Notes: generated from the sequence alone by a model not told the origin. A stretch of 16,544 nt of DNA from Oscillospiraceae bacterium (GCA_016303195.1 JAEDMD010000019.1:1-16544); one strand, 5' to 3'; positions 7,731 through 14,906 are shown, numbered from the stretch's first letter. Program-made: numbers and translations.

Positions 7731-8981
7731 ATGCAGAAATTTATCATAACGGGAGGCAGAAAACTGCGTGGTCAGCTTGCCGTGCAGGGAAGCAAGAACA
7801 GCGCCCTGCCTATAATGGCGGCTTCGCTGTTGTGCGGTGAGGAGTGTGTTCTATGGAACTGCCCACGGCTCACCGATGTCTATGCAGCTTCAAGGATACT
7901 GAACCATACAGGCTGTAAATGCAGTTTTTCCGAGAATACAGCCGTTATCGACCCGAAGGATGTGACGGAGACTTCCATCCCCGAAAGCCTTATGCACGAG
8001 ATGCGCTCGTCAATTATTTTCATGGGCGCTATGCTTGGCAGAACGGGGGAATGTACCGTCAGTATCCCCGGAGGATGTGAACTTGGCCCACGTCCAATAG
8101 ATATGCACCTTGCCGCTCTGCGGAAAATGGGTGCAGATATCCGTGAGGAACACGGCAGGATAATCTGCTGCGGCAAAGGTCACGGAGCAAAAATTTCCCT
8201 TGCGTTCCCGTCAGTGGGAGCGACTGAGAATATCATACTTTACGCTGTTACAGCCGATGGCGAAACTGTCATAAACAATGCCGCCCGTGAGCCTGAGATA
8301 TGTGACCTCTGCGGATTCCTCAGAAAATGCGGAGCTGACATAAAGGGCGACGGCGGAAGCAGTATCGTCATAAAAGGCAAAAAACAGCTTTACGGCTGTG
8401 AATACAGCATAATGCCTGACAGGATAGCAGGCGCTACTTACCTTGCCATGACCGCTGCGTCAGGCGGGGAGATAATACTTACAAATGCGTGTATCCCCGA
8501 AACAGAGCCGTTTCTTTCGGTTCTTGAACAGACGGGATGCAGTATTTATACAAACAGAGATAAGATCTATCTGCGAAGCGGAGCAAGACTGAATGCGGTG
8601 AAGGAGCGTATACGCACAATGCCGCACCCCGGTTTCCCGACGGATGCTCAGGCGGTGCTGATGGCGGCACTGTCGGTTGCGGACGGCACAAGCGTTTTCG
8701 AGGAGAATATCTTCGACTGCCGCTACCGTCATGTGGATGCTCTTGTGAAAATGGGAGCGGACATTCAGGTGATGGGGAAAATCGCCGTAGTCAAGGGCGT
8801 TAAGGGACTTTGCGGAGCGGATGTCAATGCGACCGACCTGAGAGGCGGCGCAGCTATGGTAATTGCAGCTCTGACGGCTGATGGCACTTCCACGATCGGA
8901 AATATATGCCACATCGACAGAGGATATGAAAAAATGGAGGACGCTGTAAGGCTTCTCGGCGGTGATATGCGGAGAAGCTGA
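7731..8981 (+). CDS. murA: UDP-GlcNAc 1-carboxyvinyltransferase MurA
   Basis: This cytoplasmic enzyme transfers enolpyruvate from PEP to UDP-GlcNAc, the first committed step of peptidoglycan synthesis. The 416 residues have the two-domain EPSP-synthase-like form. SKNSALP places Lys22 and Asn23 at the usual positions. PGGCELGPRPIDMHL carries the active-site Cys at residue 116, the residue targeted by fosfomycin, so the enzyme is not of the Cys-to-Asp resistant type. GFPTDAQA carries the catalytic Asp305, and LRGGAAMVIAAL is the C-terminal motif. The start is supported by GAGGTGG just upstream. The stop lies 10 bases before the ftsQ ATG. Many Firmicutes have two murA copies; which of the two this is cannot be told here. 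Confidence 0.96.
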   Translation: MQKFIITGGRKLRGQLAVQGSKNSALPIMAASLLCGEECVLWNCPRLTDVYAASRILNHTGCKCSFSENTAVIDPKDVTETSIPESLMHEMRSSIIFMGAMLGRTGECTVSIPGGCELGPRPIDMHLAALRKMGADIREEHGRIICCGKGHGAKISLAFPSVGATENIILYAVTADGETVINNAAREPEICDLCGFLRKCGADIKGDGGSSIVIKGKKQLYGCEYSIMPDRIAGATYLAMTAASGGEIILTNACIPETEPFLSVLEQTGCSIYTNRDKIYLRSGARLNAVKERIRTMPHPGFPTDAQAVLMAALSVADGTSVFEENIFDCRYRHVDALVKMGADIQVMGKIAVVKGVKGLCGADVNATDLRGGAAMVIAALTADGTSTIGNICHIDRGYEKMEDAVRLLGGDMRRS

Positions 8982-8991
8982 GCTAAAAGCT

Positions 8992-10200
8992 ATGAAGGAT
9001 ATTGAAAAAACAAGCGTTGACAGAGTCAACAGCCGAAAACGAATAAGACGGCGGCGGAGACTTCTCAATGTATACGTTGTAATAGTGCTTGTGCTTGTTG
9101 CGGTCATAGGCTTTGCGGCGAGCTACACCTTTTTGTTCAACATAACAGAGATAAGAGTTTCGGGCGAATCGGATATGTATTCCGCCGAGCAGATAGTTGA
9201 AGCATCTGAGATACATCAGGGCGATAATCTTCTCAGGCTGGACATTGAAAAGAGTCAGGAGCGCATCCTGAAAAATCTTCTCTATGTGGAAACTGCCGAA
9301 GTTACCCGTGATTTCCCTTCATCACTGGAGATAAAGGTATCTAAATGTACCCCGTCATTCAATGTAAGCACAGGAAGCAAAACTCTCGTTATAAGCAAAC
9401 AGGGAAAAATTCTTGCTGAGAACAGCTTCATCACCGACGGACTGCCTGTTATTTACGGCTACAATCCGAATACACGTACTCCCGGTGATTACATCGACAG
9501 CGATGAGAATTTCAAGAAGGACGCATTTGAAGCCCTTATTTCAAGTATTGTCAAGCTGGGCGAGACTAATATATCGAACATCAATATGGCGGATGAACAC
9601 GCAATCGTCATCAACTACAAGAATGGCATGGTGTTCAAGATGGGCAACTGGAACGATGCTGAGTATAAGCTGAATATGGCGGCAACTGTCATGGAACAGC
9701 CATACGTCAAGGGCAAAAAGGGATTCCTTACCATGATAGGATCACACGAATGCGGATTCAGAACATCCGACGAGCCTGTGGAAGTTCCGGGAAATATCGA
9801 GCCTGACAAGAAGAAAAAGAAGACCGACGAAAACGGTGAGCCTATCGAGGAGCTTGAACCTTCAGCAGAGACAAATCCCGATCAGGAGGAGCGTTTCAGC
9901 GACTATAACAGTCAGAACGATGAGAACCGTGAGGGATATTTTGATTTCGAGGAGGACAGCGAGGACGGCGAGAACGATGAGCAGAAGCCTACAAGTGAGG
10001 ACGGCTACACTCTCGACGAAAACGGCGGATATTACGATTCCGAGGGATATTATCACGATCAGTGGGGATACTATTATGACTCCTTCGGAAACTACTATGA
10101 TCCATACGGAAACCTTGTCGGATCGCCATATGATGACGGCGGAAGCTACTATGATGACAGCTACGACAGCTATGACAACAGCTACGATCAGGGCTGGTAA
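8992..10200 (+). CDS. ftsQ: Cell division protein FtsQ/DivIB with an aromatic, acidic C-terminal tail
   Basis: This bitopic divisome protein belongs to the FtsQ-FtsL-FtsB type complex. I start at ATG 8992 (402 residues), just after the murA stop; the frame is also open to a GTG at 8962 inside murA. A very basic cytoplasmic N-terminus (RKRIRRRRR) is followed by one membrane segment at about residues 26-48. A POTRA-like domain begins at FNITEIRVSG and ends near EIKVSKCTPS, followed by the DivIB beta domain to about residue 250. The last 135 or so residues are unusual: a KKKKK patch, an Asp/Glu-rich stretch, then 65 residues (10003-10197) with 17 Tyr. That tail includes four Gly-led aromatic heptads such as GYYHDQW and GYYYDSF. 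By topology the tail is extracellular. The Shine-Dalgarno GGAG at 8971-8974 is 17 bases away, so efficient translation may depend on coupling to murA. Confidence 0.88.
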   Translation: MKDIEKTSVDRVNSRKRIRRRRRLLNVYVVIVLVLVAVIGFAASYTFLFNITEIRVSGESDMYSAEQIVEASEIHQGDNLLRLDIEKSQERILKNLLYVETAEVTRDFPSSLEIKVSKCTPSFNVSTGSKTLVISKQGKILAENSFITDGLPVIYGYNPNTRTPGDYIDSDENFKKDAFEALISSIVKLGETNISNINMADEHAIVINYKNGMVFKMGNWNDAEYKLNMAATVMEQPYVKGKKGFLTMIGSHECGFRTSDEPVEVPGNIEPDKKKKKTDENGEPIEELEPSAETNPDQEERFSDYNSQNDENREGYFDFEEDSEDGENDEQKPTSEDGYTLDENGGYYDSEGYYHDQWGYYYDSFGNYYDPYGNLVGSPYDDGGSYYDDSYDSYDNSYDQGW

Positions 10201-10283
10201 AAAATAAAATTATACAAAATAATATTCTCTTGGTTTATACAATTGTAAGATTCGCAGAAATTTACTCTAAATCACCTGCGGAC

Positions 10284-10312
10284 TTGCAAAAATCAGAATT
10301 CTATGCTAAAAT
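10284..10312 (+). promoter_or_regulatory. Sigma-A type promoter for ftsZ
   Basis: TTGCAA at 10284-10289 is followed by a 17-bp spacer and TAAAAT at 10307-10312. A TGC immediately upstream makes an extended -10. Transcription would begin near 10319, giving a leader of about 87 nt. That leader contains a possible hairpin, GGAGC (10345-10349) with GCTCC (10365-10369). This would let ftsZ be expressed apart from the upstream genes. Confidence 0.65.
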
Positions 10313-10405
10313 ATATAGAGTATTTGTACACGTATATTCGGATGGGAGCATCTTACCTCAGAACGCTCCGATAAAATACAGGATTACGATTAGGAGGATC
10401 AAGAA

Positions 10406-11608
10406 ATGTCTGATTTTAATTATGAAGAAGCGATTGAACCCGATGTTAACATAAAAGTCATCGGTGTTGGCGGCGGCGGCGGAAATGCCGTTAACTGCAT
10501 GGTCGAGTCGGGCGTGAATAATATAGAGTATATTGCTATCAACACTGACGCTAAGGCTCTCAATAAGTCCAAGGCTACTACTAAGATCCCGATAGGTGCT
10601 AAGCTCACAAAGGGCAGAGGCGCTGGCAATAAGCCTGAGGTCGGTCAGAGAAGTGCTGAGGAAAACAGAGATGAGATCGAGACCCACCTTAAAGGTGCTG
10701 ATATGGTATTCATTACCGCAGGTATGGGCGGCGGTACAGGTACAGGTGCTGCTCCTGTCGTTGCCAAGATCGCAAAGGAAATGGATATCCTTACAGTTGC
10801 TGTTGTTACCAAGCCTTTCCTCTTTGAGAGAGAGCAGAAAATGGCTCAGGCTGAGAGAGGTATCGCAGAACTGAGAAAATACGTTGATTCCCTTATCGTT
10901 ATCCCTAACGAAAGACTTCTTGTAGGCCTCGACAAGCCGCTTACAATGATGCAGTCCTTCGCACTTTCAGATGACGTTCTCAAGACAGGTGTAAAGAGCA
11001 TTTCTGACCTTATCGTCGAGGAAGGCTACATAAACCTCGACTTCGCAGACGTTTCAACTATCATGAAGGGCGCAGGCTACGCTCATATGGCTATCGGTCA
11101 CGGTTCAGGCAAGGACAAGGCAAGAGATGCCGCTACTGCTGTTATCTCCAGCCCTCTGCTTGAAACTTCCATCTCAGGCGCTAAGCGTCTCCTTATCAAT
11201 ATCGCTATGTCCGAGGATATCCTCTCTGCTGATGTTGATGCCGCTACAAAGATGATCACAGATACTGCCGCTGACGGTGTTGAGTTCATCTTCGGTACTG
11301 CTTTCAAGGAAGATATGCAGGATGAGATGATAATTACAGTTATCGCCGCAGGATTCGACGATACAGACGATTCGCTGACTGTTCTCGATAATCAGTCTGC
11401 TCCTGCCGAGAACGCACCTGTTCAGCCTGCCGCTCCGGAGCCTGTTCCTGAGACACGTGAGGAAGAACAGCCTTCAATGCAGGAAGAATATATCAATATC
11501 GACAATCCGCTCATCGACAGCCTCGGCTTCGGCGGTTCGTCAAGACCATCATCTTCATCTTCACAGGACTACGATCTGGAAGATATCTTCAAGATGCTGG
11601 GCAACTAA
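10406..11608 (+). CDS. ftsZ: Cell division GTPase FtsZ
   Basis: This tubulin-like GTPase forms the Z ring. The 400 residues include the N-terminal [12 protein letters not shown], the tubulin signature GMGGGTGTG at residues 106-114, VTKPFLFE, and the NLDFADV catalytic T7 loop. A Pro/Glu/Ser-rich linker follows from about residue 325. The C-terminal peptide [13 protein letters not shown] differs from the common (D/E)IPxFLRxR form: it lacks the Pro and the basic end. AGGAGG at about 10392-10397 gives a strong start. Codon use is skewed to AAG, GCT and CTC relative to the mur genes, as in highly expressed genes. An intrinsic terminator follows. ftsA, often adjacent, is absent. Confidence 0.98.
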   Translation: MSDFNYEEAIEPDVNIKVIGVGGGGGNAVNCMVESGVNNIEYIAINTDAKALNKSKATTKIPIGAKLTKGRGAGNKPEVGQRSAEENRDEIETHLKGADMVFITAGMGGGTGTGAAPVVAKIAKEMDILTVAVVTKPFLFEREQKMAQAERGIAELRKYVDSLIVIPNERLLVGLDKPLTMMQSFALSDDVLKTGVKSISDLIVEEGYINLDFADVSTIMKGAGYAHMAIGHGSGKDKARDAATAVISSPLLETSISGAKRLLINIAMSEDILSADVDAATKMITDTAADGVEFIFGTAFKEDMQDEMIITVIAAGFDDTDDSLTVLDNQSAPAENAPVQPAAPEPVPETREEEQPSMQEEYINIDNPLIDSLGFGGSSRPSSSSSQDYDLEDIFKMLGN

Positions 11609-11620
11609 AATTAAATTGCG

Positions 11621-11647
11621 AAAGCGGTCTGTAACAGGCCGCTTTTT
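11621..11647 (+). terminator. Intrinsic terminator of ftsZ
   Basis: AAAGCGGTCT (11621-11630) pairs with AGGCCGCTTT (11636-11645) around the loop GTAAC, with one G-T pair. The downstream arm runs into T residues to 11647. It closes the dcw transcript 12 bases after the ftsZ stop. Confidence 0.9.
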
Positions 11648-11711
11648 ATTATTGATTTATGTTAATAAAATATGACTTAATAAACTGAAATAGCATCTTT
11701 TGTTTGAATCA

Positions 11712-11740
11712 TTGACTGTATTTTGCTGTATTGGTATTTT
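11712..11740 (+). promoter_or_regulatory. Possible upstream promoter
   Basis: TTGACT at 11712-11717, a 17-bp spacer and TATTTT at 11735-11740 preceded by TGG (extended -10). The -10 box is only a partial match. AT-rich DNA yields such matches by chance, so this is weaker than the promoter at 11802. Confidence 0.3.
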
Positions 11741-11801
11741 TCTTTTTTATTTATGTAGTAAATTGCACTAAAATAAAGAAGAAAATTCTACATATTAATA
11801 G

Positions 11802-11830
11802 TTGAAATATAATATCTAATATGTTATAAT
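11802..11830 (+). promoter_or_regulatory. Strong sigma-A promoter of the DivIVA-like gene
   Basis: TTGAAA at 11802-11807, a 17-bp spacer and a perfect TATAAT at 11825-11830 with TGT just upstream (extended -10). A start near 11837 would give a leader of about 160 nt ahead of the ATG at 11997. Confidence 0.8.
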
Positions 11831-11850
11831 TCTATTAAGGCGTATTTACT

Positions 11851-11987
11851 GAACCTGTATTCACAGTTTATATGTGCGTTTTGCTATGCCCTCTTTTGTG
11901 TATGGCTTACAAGTTGTGCCTGTATGCACTGTGAATGCAGGTTCTGATTCCTTAAATTTTATCCTCGGGTACTCGAGGGGATCGGAG
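11851..11987 (+). promoter_or_regulatory. Structured leader with possible RBS-masking stem
   Basis: GAACCTGTATTCACAGT (11851-11867) pairs over 17 positions, one of them G-T, with ACTGTGAATGCAGGTTC (11928-11944). Downstream, TTCTGATTCC (11942-11951) can pair with GGGATCGGAG (11978-11987), which contains the Shine-Dalgarno GGAG of the next gene. The two stems share bases 11942-11944 and compete at that edge. CCTCG/CGAGG (11963-11967 and 11974-11978) can add an inner hairpin. I do not recognise a known riboswitch or T-box signature. A palindromic mobile repeat is the main alternative. Confidence 0.5.
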
Positions 11988-11996
11988 TGTAACACT

Positions 11997-13832
11997 ATGG
12001 ACGAACCAACCGTATTAAGAACCACCAAGATCGGCGGCGGCTTTGTTAAAGAGGATGTTATGACATACCTCGACGAGCTTAATTCAAAGATCGTTGGTCT
12101 GGAAGAAGAACTGAAAGTAGCAAAGAGCAAGAATACATCTGCTCCTGCGGCTGATCCGCAGGAAGTCCAGAAGTATAAAGCTCAGGTAGACAGTCTTCAG
12201 GAAAAACTCAATACCTCCAATAATGCCCTCAGAGCTGCTAAAAAGGAAAATGAGGAACTCCAGAAAACGATCAATCAGCTCAAGGCAGGCGGCGGTCAGG
12301 GCAATGCACAGCAGAATGCTGCAATGGCTCAGGCTGTTGAAGCTGCCAAGAAGGAGATCGATACTCTCAAGAATCAGCTCAGAGTCGCTGAACAGAAAGC
12401 CGCTGCAGGCGCTGGTCAGCAGGCTAACGCTCAGGCTAACGCCGCTGCTCTTGAAGCCGCAAGAAAAGAGATCGACAACCTCCGCAATCAGCTCAGAGCT
12501 GTTGAACAGAAGGCTGCTGCCGCTCCCGCTTCTGCTGCAAATAACGCAGAGCTTGAAAAGGCAAGACAGGATATTCAGAGGATCAATTCCGAACTGAACG
12601 GCAAGGCTAAGGAACTGGCTGATCTTACTCATAAGCTGGAAGCCAAGACTAAGGAAGCCGCTGAGAAGGACGAGAAGATCGCTGCTCTCACTAAGGAGAA
12701 GGAAACAGTTGTTGCTGATAAGGATGCCGAGATCGCTAAGCTCAACGACGAGATCACTGACCTCAAGGAGAACGGCGGCGGAATCCAGTCCTCCTTCGAT
12801 ATGGGCGCTCTCTTTACCGAGGCTCAGAAGACTGCTAACAAGATCACTATCGAGGCTCAGAAGAATGCCGACAAGGTAACAAGCGAAGCTAATGCTGCCG
12901 CTGAAAAGACTACCAAGGAAGCTAACGAAGCCGCTGAGAAGACTACAAGAGAAGCTAACGAGGCCGCTGAAAAGACTACAAGAGAGGCTAAGGAAGAAGC
13001 TGAAAAGATCATTAACGATGCTAAGATCGAAGCTGAGACTACCATCGCTAATGCTAATACAACTGCCGAGAAGTGCATCAAGGATGCAAACGAGAAGGCT
13101 AAGGCTACTATCGACGAGGCTAATGCTCATGCTAAGTCCGCTGTCGATGAAGCTAACAAGCAGGCTAAGGACACAGTTACAGAGGCTAACTCTCATGCCG
13201 ACAAGGTAAACGAGATGACCAAAACTGTTCGTTCGATGCTGCTTAACGAGATCGAAAGTGTCAATACTAAGTTTGATGATATCTCATCTGTACTCAAGCG
13301 TCTCACAGGTCAGGCTACCGAGAGAATGGACGAAGCTCAGCTCATTATCGGTGAAGCTAAGAAGGCTGTTGACAAGGGCGATGAGGATGAGGCTATCATT
13401 AAGAAGGCTGAAGCTCCCGAAGCTAAGTTCGAGGCTGCAAGTTTCAAGGCCGCTGACTACAAGAGCGTAGTTTCTAATGCTTCATCAGTTTCAGCTCATC
13501 CACATTTTGATAAGAAGGACGACGAGAAAAAGCCTGAGGAGAAGAAACCTGAAGTAAAGAAGGAAGAAACTCTCCAGAGCATCGGTGAACTGAAGTCCGA
13601 AAAGAAGCCTGAAATTAACAATATCAATAATAGTGGCAATAGCTTCAACAACAATAACAACAATAATTTCAACAAGAGCAATAATAACGAAAATAAGGAT
13701 AACAGCAACAACAAGTCCGCTGCTGCTCCTGAGCAGAAAGTTCCGCCGAAGAAGTCCTCAAACTTCAATTTCGATATGGCTGAACTGCTCAAGGCTGCTG
13801 AGGAAGAAGCTGCTAAGAATCCTGAAGAATGA
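11997..13832 (+). CDS. DivIVA-like coiled-coil protein with hendecad repeats
   Basis: This 611-residue, mostly helical cytoplasmic protein begins with a DivIVA-like segment (TTKIGGGFVKEDVMTYLDELNSKI). It continues into coiled coil with two near copies of KKEIDTLKNQLRVAEQKAAA. From 12828 to 13223 (residues 278-409) it has twelve consecutive 11-residue repeats with consensus around AAEKTTREANE, partly conserved at the DNA level as 33-bp units. A Lys/Glu-rich stretch and an Asn-rich stretch (about 13610-13710) follow, then a helix, DMAELLKAAEEEAAKN. DivIVA proteins are usually near 160-250 residues, so this one is long. The start ATG has GGAG nine bases upstream. By analogy with DivIVA, Wag31 and the hendecad-bearing FilP/Scy proteins it may be a polar or septal scaffold; that role is inferred. 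Confidence 0.75.
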   Translation: MDEPTVLRTTKIGGGFVKEDVMTYLDELNSKIVGLEEELKVAKSKNTSAPAADPQEVQKYKAQVDSLQEKLNTSNNALRAAKKENEELQKTINQLKAGGGQGNAQQNAAMAQAVEAAKKEIDTLKNQLRVAEQKAAAGAGQQANAQANAAALEAARKEIDNLRNQLRAVEQKAAAAPASAANNAELEKARQDIQRINSELNGKAKELADLTHKLEAKTKEAAEKDEKIAALTKEKETVVADKDAEIAKLNDEITDLKENGGGIQSSFDMGALFTEAQKTANKITIEAQKNADKVTSEANAAAEKTTKEANEAAEKTTREANEAAEKTTREAKEEAEKIINDAKIEAETTIANANTTAEKCIKDANEKAKATIDEANAHAKSAVDEANKQAKDTVTEANSHADKVNEMTKTVRSMLLNEIESVNTKFDDISSVLKRLTGQATERMDEAQLIIGEAKKAVDKGDEDEAIIKKAEAPEAKFEAASFKAADYKSVVSNASSVSAHPHFDKKDDEKKPEEKKPEVKKEETLQSIGELKSEKKPEINNINNSGNSFNNNNNNNFNKSNNNENKDNSNNKSAAAPEQKVPPKKSSNFNFDMAELLKAAEEEAAKNPEE

Positions 13833-13843
13833 TCTGAACTATC

Positions 13844-13875
13844 TCTCCCTTTCCCGTGAATTCGGGAAGGGGAGG
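13844..13875 (+). other. Stable hairpin between the DivIVA-like and sigma factor genes
   Basis: A 13-bp stem (13844-13856 with 13863-13875, with two G-T pairs) encloses the loop TGAATT. It begins 11 bases after the stop of the DivIVA-like gene. The sequence that follows (ATATATACTCTTTATT) lacks a clean T-run, so termination may be partial. It may instead protect the upstream mRNA or separate expression of the two genes. Confidence 0.7.
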
Positions 13876-13904
13876 ATATATACTCTTTATTATCACTGAT
13901 TCCG

Positions 13905-14531
13905 TTGGAGAATTCAGAATGTTGGGTGGATATCTTGCTTGAATTGGATTTCAATTTGAATGATTTGTGCGGTAAAACGGATGAGGAGCTTGCTTTGCTC
14001 GCAAGGACTGATAAGTCTGCGGCGGCGGCTTTGTTATCACGCTACTCTCAGTTGATATTGATTAAATCAAAAATTTATGCAAATTCCGAGACCGACAGTG
14101 AAGACCTGCATCAGGAAGGCTTTATGAGCCTTCTCAAAGCTATAAATGCCTATGACCAAAGCAAAGGAGCAAAATTTTCTACCTTCGCTGAGGTATGTAT
14201 CGTCAACCGTATGCGAACCATTGCCGCAAGATCGGGAAAGGTAAGCTCGAATTCGGAAAGCATAGATGATGAAACGGCAGCAGATGTACTGTCCGTGGAA
14301 GAAACTCCTGAGAGTATTTATTTGTATAAAGAGTTTTTTACCGAAATGCTGAAATGCATAGATACCGAACTTTCGGAAACCGAAGCTAAGGTCTTTCACC
14401 TGTGTATGCAGGGCGAACCGTATCGCAAGGTGGCTGAAAAGCTGGGAATATCGGAGAAATCCGTGGATAACGCTATGCAGAGGGCAAGAAAGAAGATCAG
14501 AGCCCTTTACAAAAAAAGGGATGAAAATTGA
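13905..14531 (+). CDS. Sigma-70 family RNA polymerase sigma factor, SigH-like
   Basis: A protein of up to 208 residues with sigma region 2 (TDEELALLARTD through EDLHQEGFMSLLKAI, AKFSTFAEVCIVNRMRTI) and sigma region 4 (LSETEAKVFHLCMQGEPYRKVAEKLGISEKSVDNAMQRARKKI, a helix-turn-helix). The overall pattern, especially SVDNAMQRARKK, is closest to sporulation or competence sigma SigH rather than SigA. The start is unresolved. No ATG exists in frame before the conserved part; TTG 13905, GTG 13926, TTG 13935, TTG 13944 and TTG 13956 are candidates, and I report the longest. A GGAG at 13907-13910 instead serves an out-of-frame ATG at 13919 encoding MLGGYLA, which may be a leader peptide. Placement after a DivIVA-like gene hints at morphology or stress control, but this is inference. 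Confidence 0.85.
   Translation: MENSECWVDILLELDFNLNDLCGKTDEELALLARTDKSAAAALLSRYSQLILIKSKIYANSETDSEDLHQEGFMSLLKAINAYDQSKGAKFSTFAEVCIVNRMRTIAARSGKVSSNSESIDDETAADVLSVEETPESIYLYKEFFTEMLKCIDTELSETEAKVFHLCMQGEPYRKVAEKLGISEKSVDNAMQRARKKIRALYKKRDEN
13919..13942 (+). promoter_or_regulatory. Possible seven-codon upstream ORF in the sigma factor start region
   Basis: ATG at 13919 has GGAG at 13907-13910, an 8-base spacing. It reads MLGGYLA and stops at TGA 13940-13942, inside the candidate start region of the sigma frame and two bases before TTG 13944. It has the best-placed ribosome site in the region. It could couple or limit sigma factor translation; a chance ORF is equally possible. Confidence 0.3.
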
Positions 14532-14536
14532 AATGT

Positions 14537-14601
14537 GACCGTGTAGCTTAACTCAAGAGCGTTGTTTAACAAAGGTGTGGGTGCGAATCCGACCATGGCC
14601 G
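14537..14601 (+). ncRNA. tRNA-like element with a shortened anticodon arm
   Basis: GACCGTG (14537-14543) and CATGGCC (14594-14600) form a 7-position acceptor stem with one A-C mismatch and one G-T. TA follows, as at tRNA positions 8-9. GCTT and GAGC (14546-14549 and 14557-14560) make a D-arm with loop AACTCAA, lacking the usual GG. GTGGG and CCGAC (14577-14581 and 14589-14593) make a T-arm with loop TGCGAAT and one mismatch. Only 16 bases lie between the D and T arms, 6-7 fewer than in a standard tRNA, and no normal anticodon loop can form. It is either a decayed tRNA or a tRNA-like leader, 26 bases upstream of the zinc-ribbon ATG. Confidence 0.5.
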
Positions 14602-14627
14602 AATAATTTAAGCGAGGTATAGTAAAA

Positions 14628-14903
14628 ATGTACGAAGACAAGACATTAGTCTGCAAGGAGTGCGGTAACGAATTCACTTTCACAGCAGGCGAACAGGAAT
14701 TTTATGCTGAAAAGGGATTTGTAAATGAGCCCCAGAGATGCAAGGCTTGCCGTGATGCAAGAAAGAACGCAGGCAGAGCTGAAAGAGTTATGTATACAGC
14801 TACCTGTGCATCATGCGGCGGCGAAGCAAAAGTGCCTTTCGAGCCAAAGGAAGGCAGAGCTGTTTATTGCAGCGAGTGCTTTGCAAAGATGAATGAGGCA
14901 TAA
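14628..14903 (+). CDS. Zinc-ribbon protein (zf-trcl type plus CxxC-CxxC domain)
   Basis: A 91-residue protein with two zinc sites. The first reads LVCKECGNEFTFTAGEQEFY, then CKACRDAR, and matches my memory of the zf-trcl probable zinc-ribbon family. The second reads CASCGGEAKVPFEPKEGR, then VYCSECF. All eight Cys are present, so two structural zincs are likely. There is no membrane segment. The function of the family is not established; nucleic acid or ribosome association would be a guess. GCGAGGT at about 14612-14618 serves the ATG at 14628. A tRNA-like element lies just upstream and a hairpin-rich gap follows. Confidence 0.88.
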   Translation: MYEDKTLVCKECGNEFTFTAGEQEFYAEKGFVNEPQRCKACRDARKNAGRAERVMYTATCASCGGEAKVPFEPKEGRAVYCSECFAKMNEA

Positions 14904-14906
14904 TTA

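Larger units (their letters stand above)
11648..11996. other. AT-rich regulatory gap before the DivIVA-like gene
   Basis: No gene is supported here. The first half is very AT-rich with candidate promoters; the second half (about 11838-11996) would be transcribed as the leader of the DivIVA-like gene. The frame of that gene is open back to a GTG at 11874, but the extra 41 codons encode the stem-forming leader and have no Shine-Dalgarno sequence, so I treat them as untranslated. Confidence 0.6.

Noticed and set aside
7803..8090. MurA variant resistant to fosfomycin
   Set aside because: The active-site Cys is present in PGGCELGPRP, so the known Cys-to-Asp substitution is not there.
8460..9107. 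A 215-codon open frame on the minus strand over murA and ftsQ
   Set aside because: It lies opposite well-conserved murA codons and the ftsQ start and has no family features, so it is a shadow of the + strand genes.
11874..11996. N-terminal extension of the DivIVA-like protein from GTG 11874
   Set aside because: The 41 extra codons lie within the stem-forming leader, have no ribosome site, and precede an ATG with GGAG nine bases away.
12084..13196. A 370-codon open frame on the minus strand opposite the DivIVA-like gene
   Set aside because: Its Leu/Ser-rich product is the complement of the repetitive Lys/Glu/Ala coiled coil on the + strand. It has no ribosome site or recognisable domain, and the + strand frame has a strong promoter and start.
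14537..14601. A normal functional tRNA gene
   Set aside because: The anticodon arm is too short for a 7-base loop on a 5-bp stem, the D-loop lacks GG, and the T-loop has G in place of the second T, so no anticodon can be assigned.
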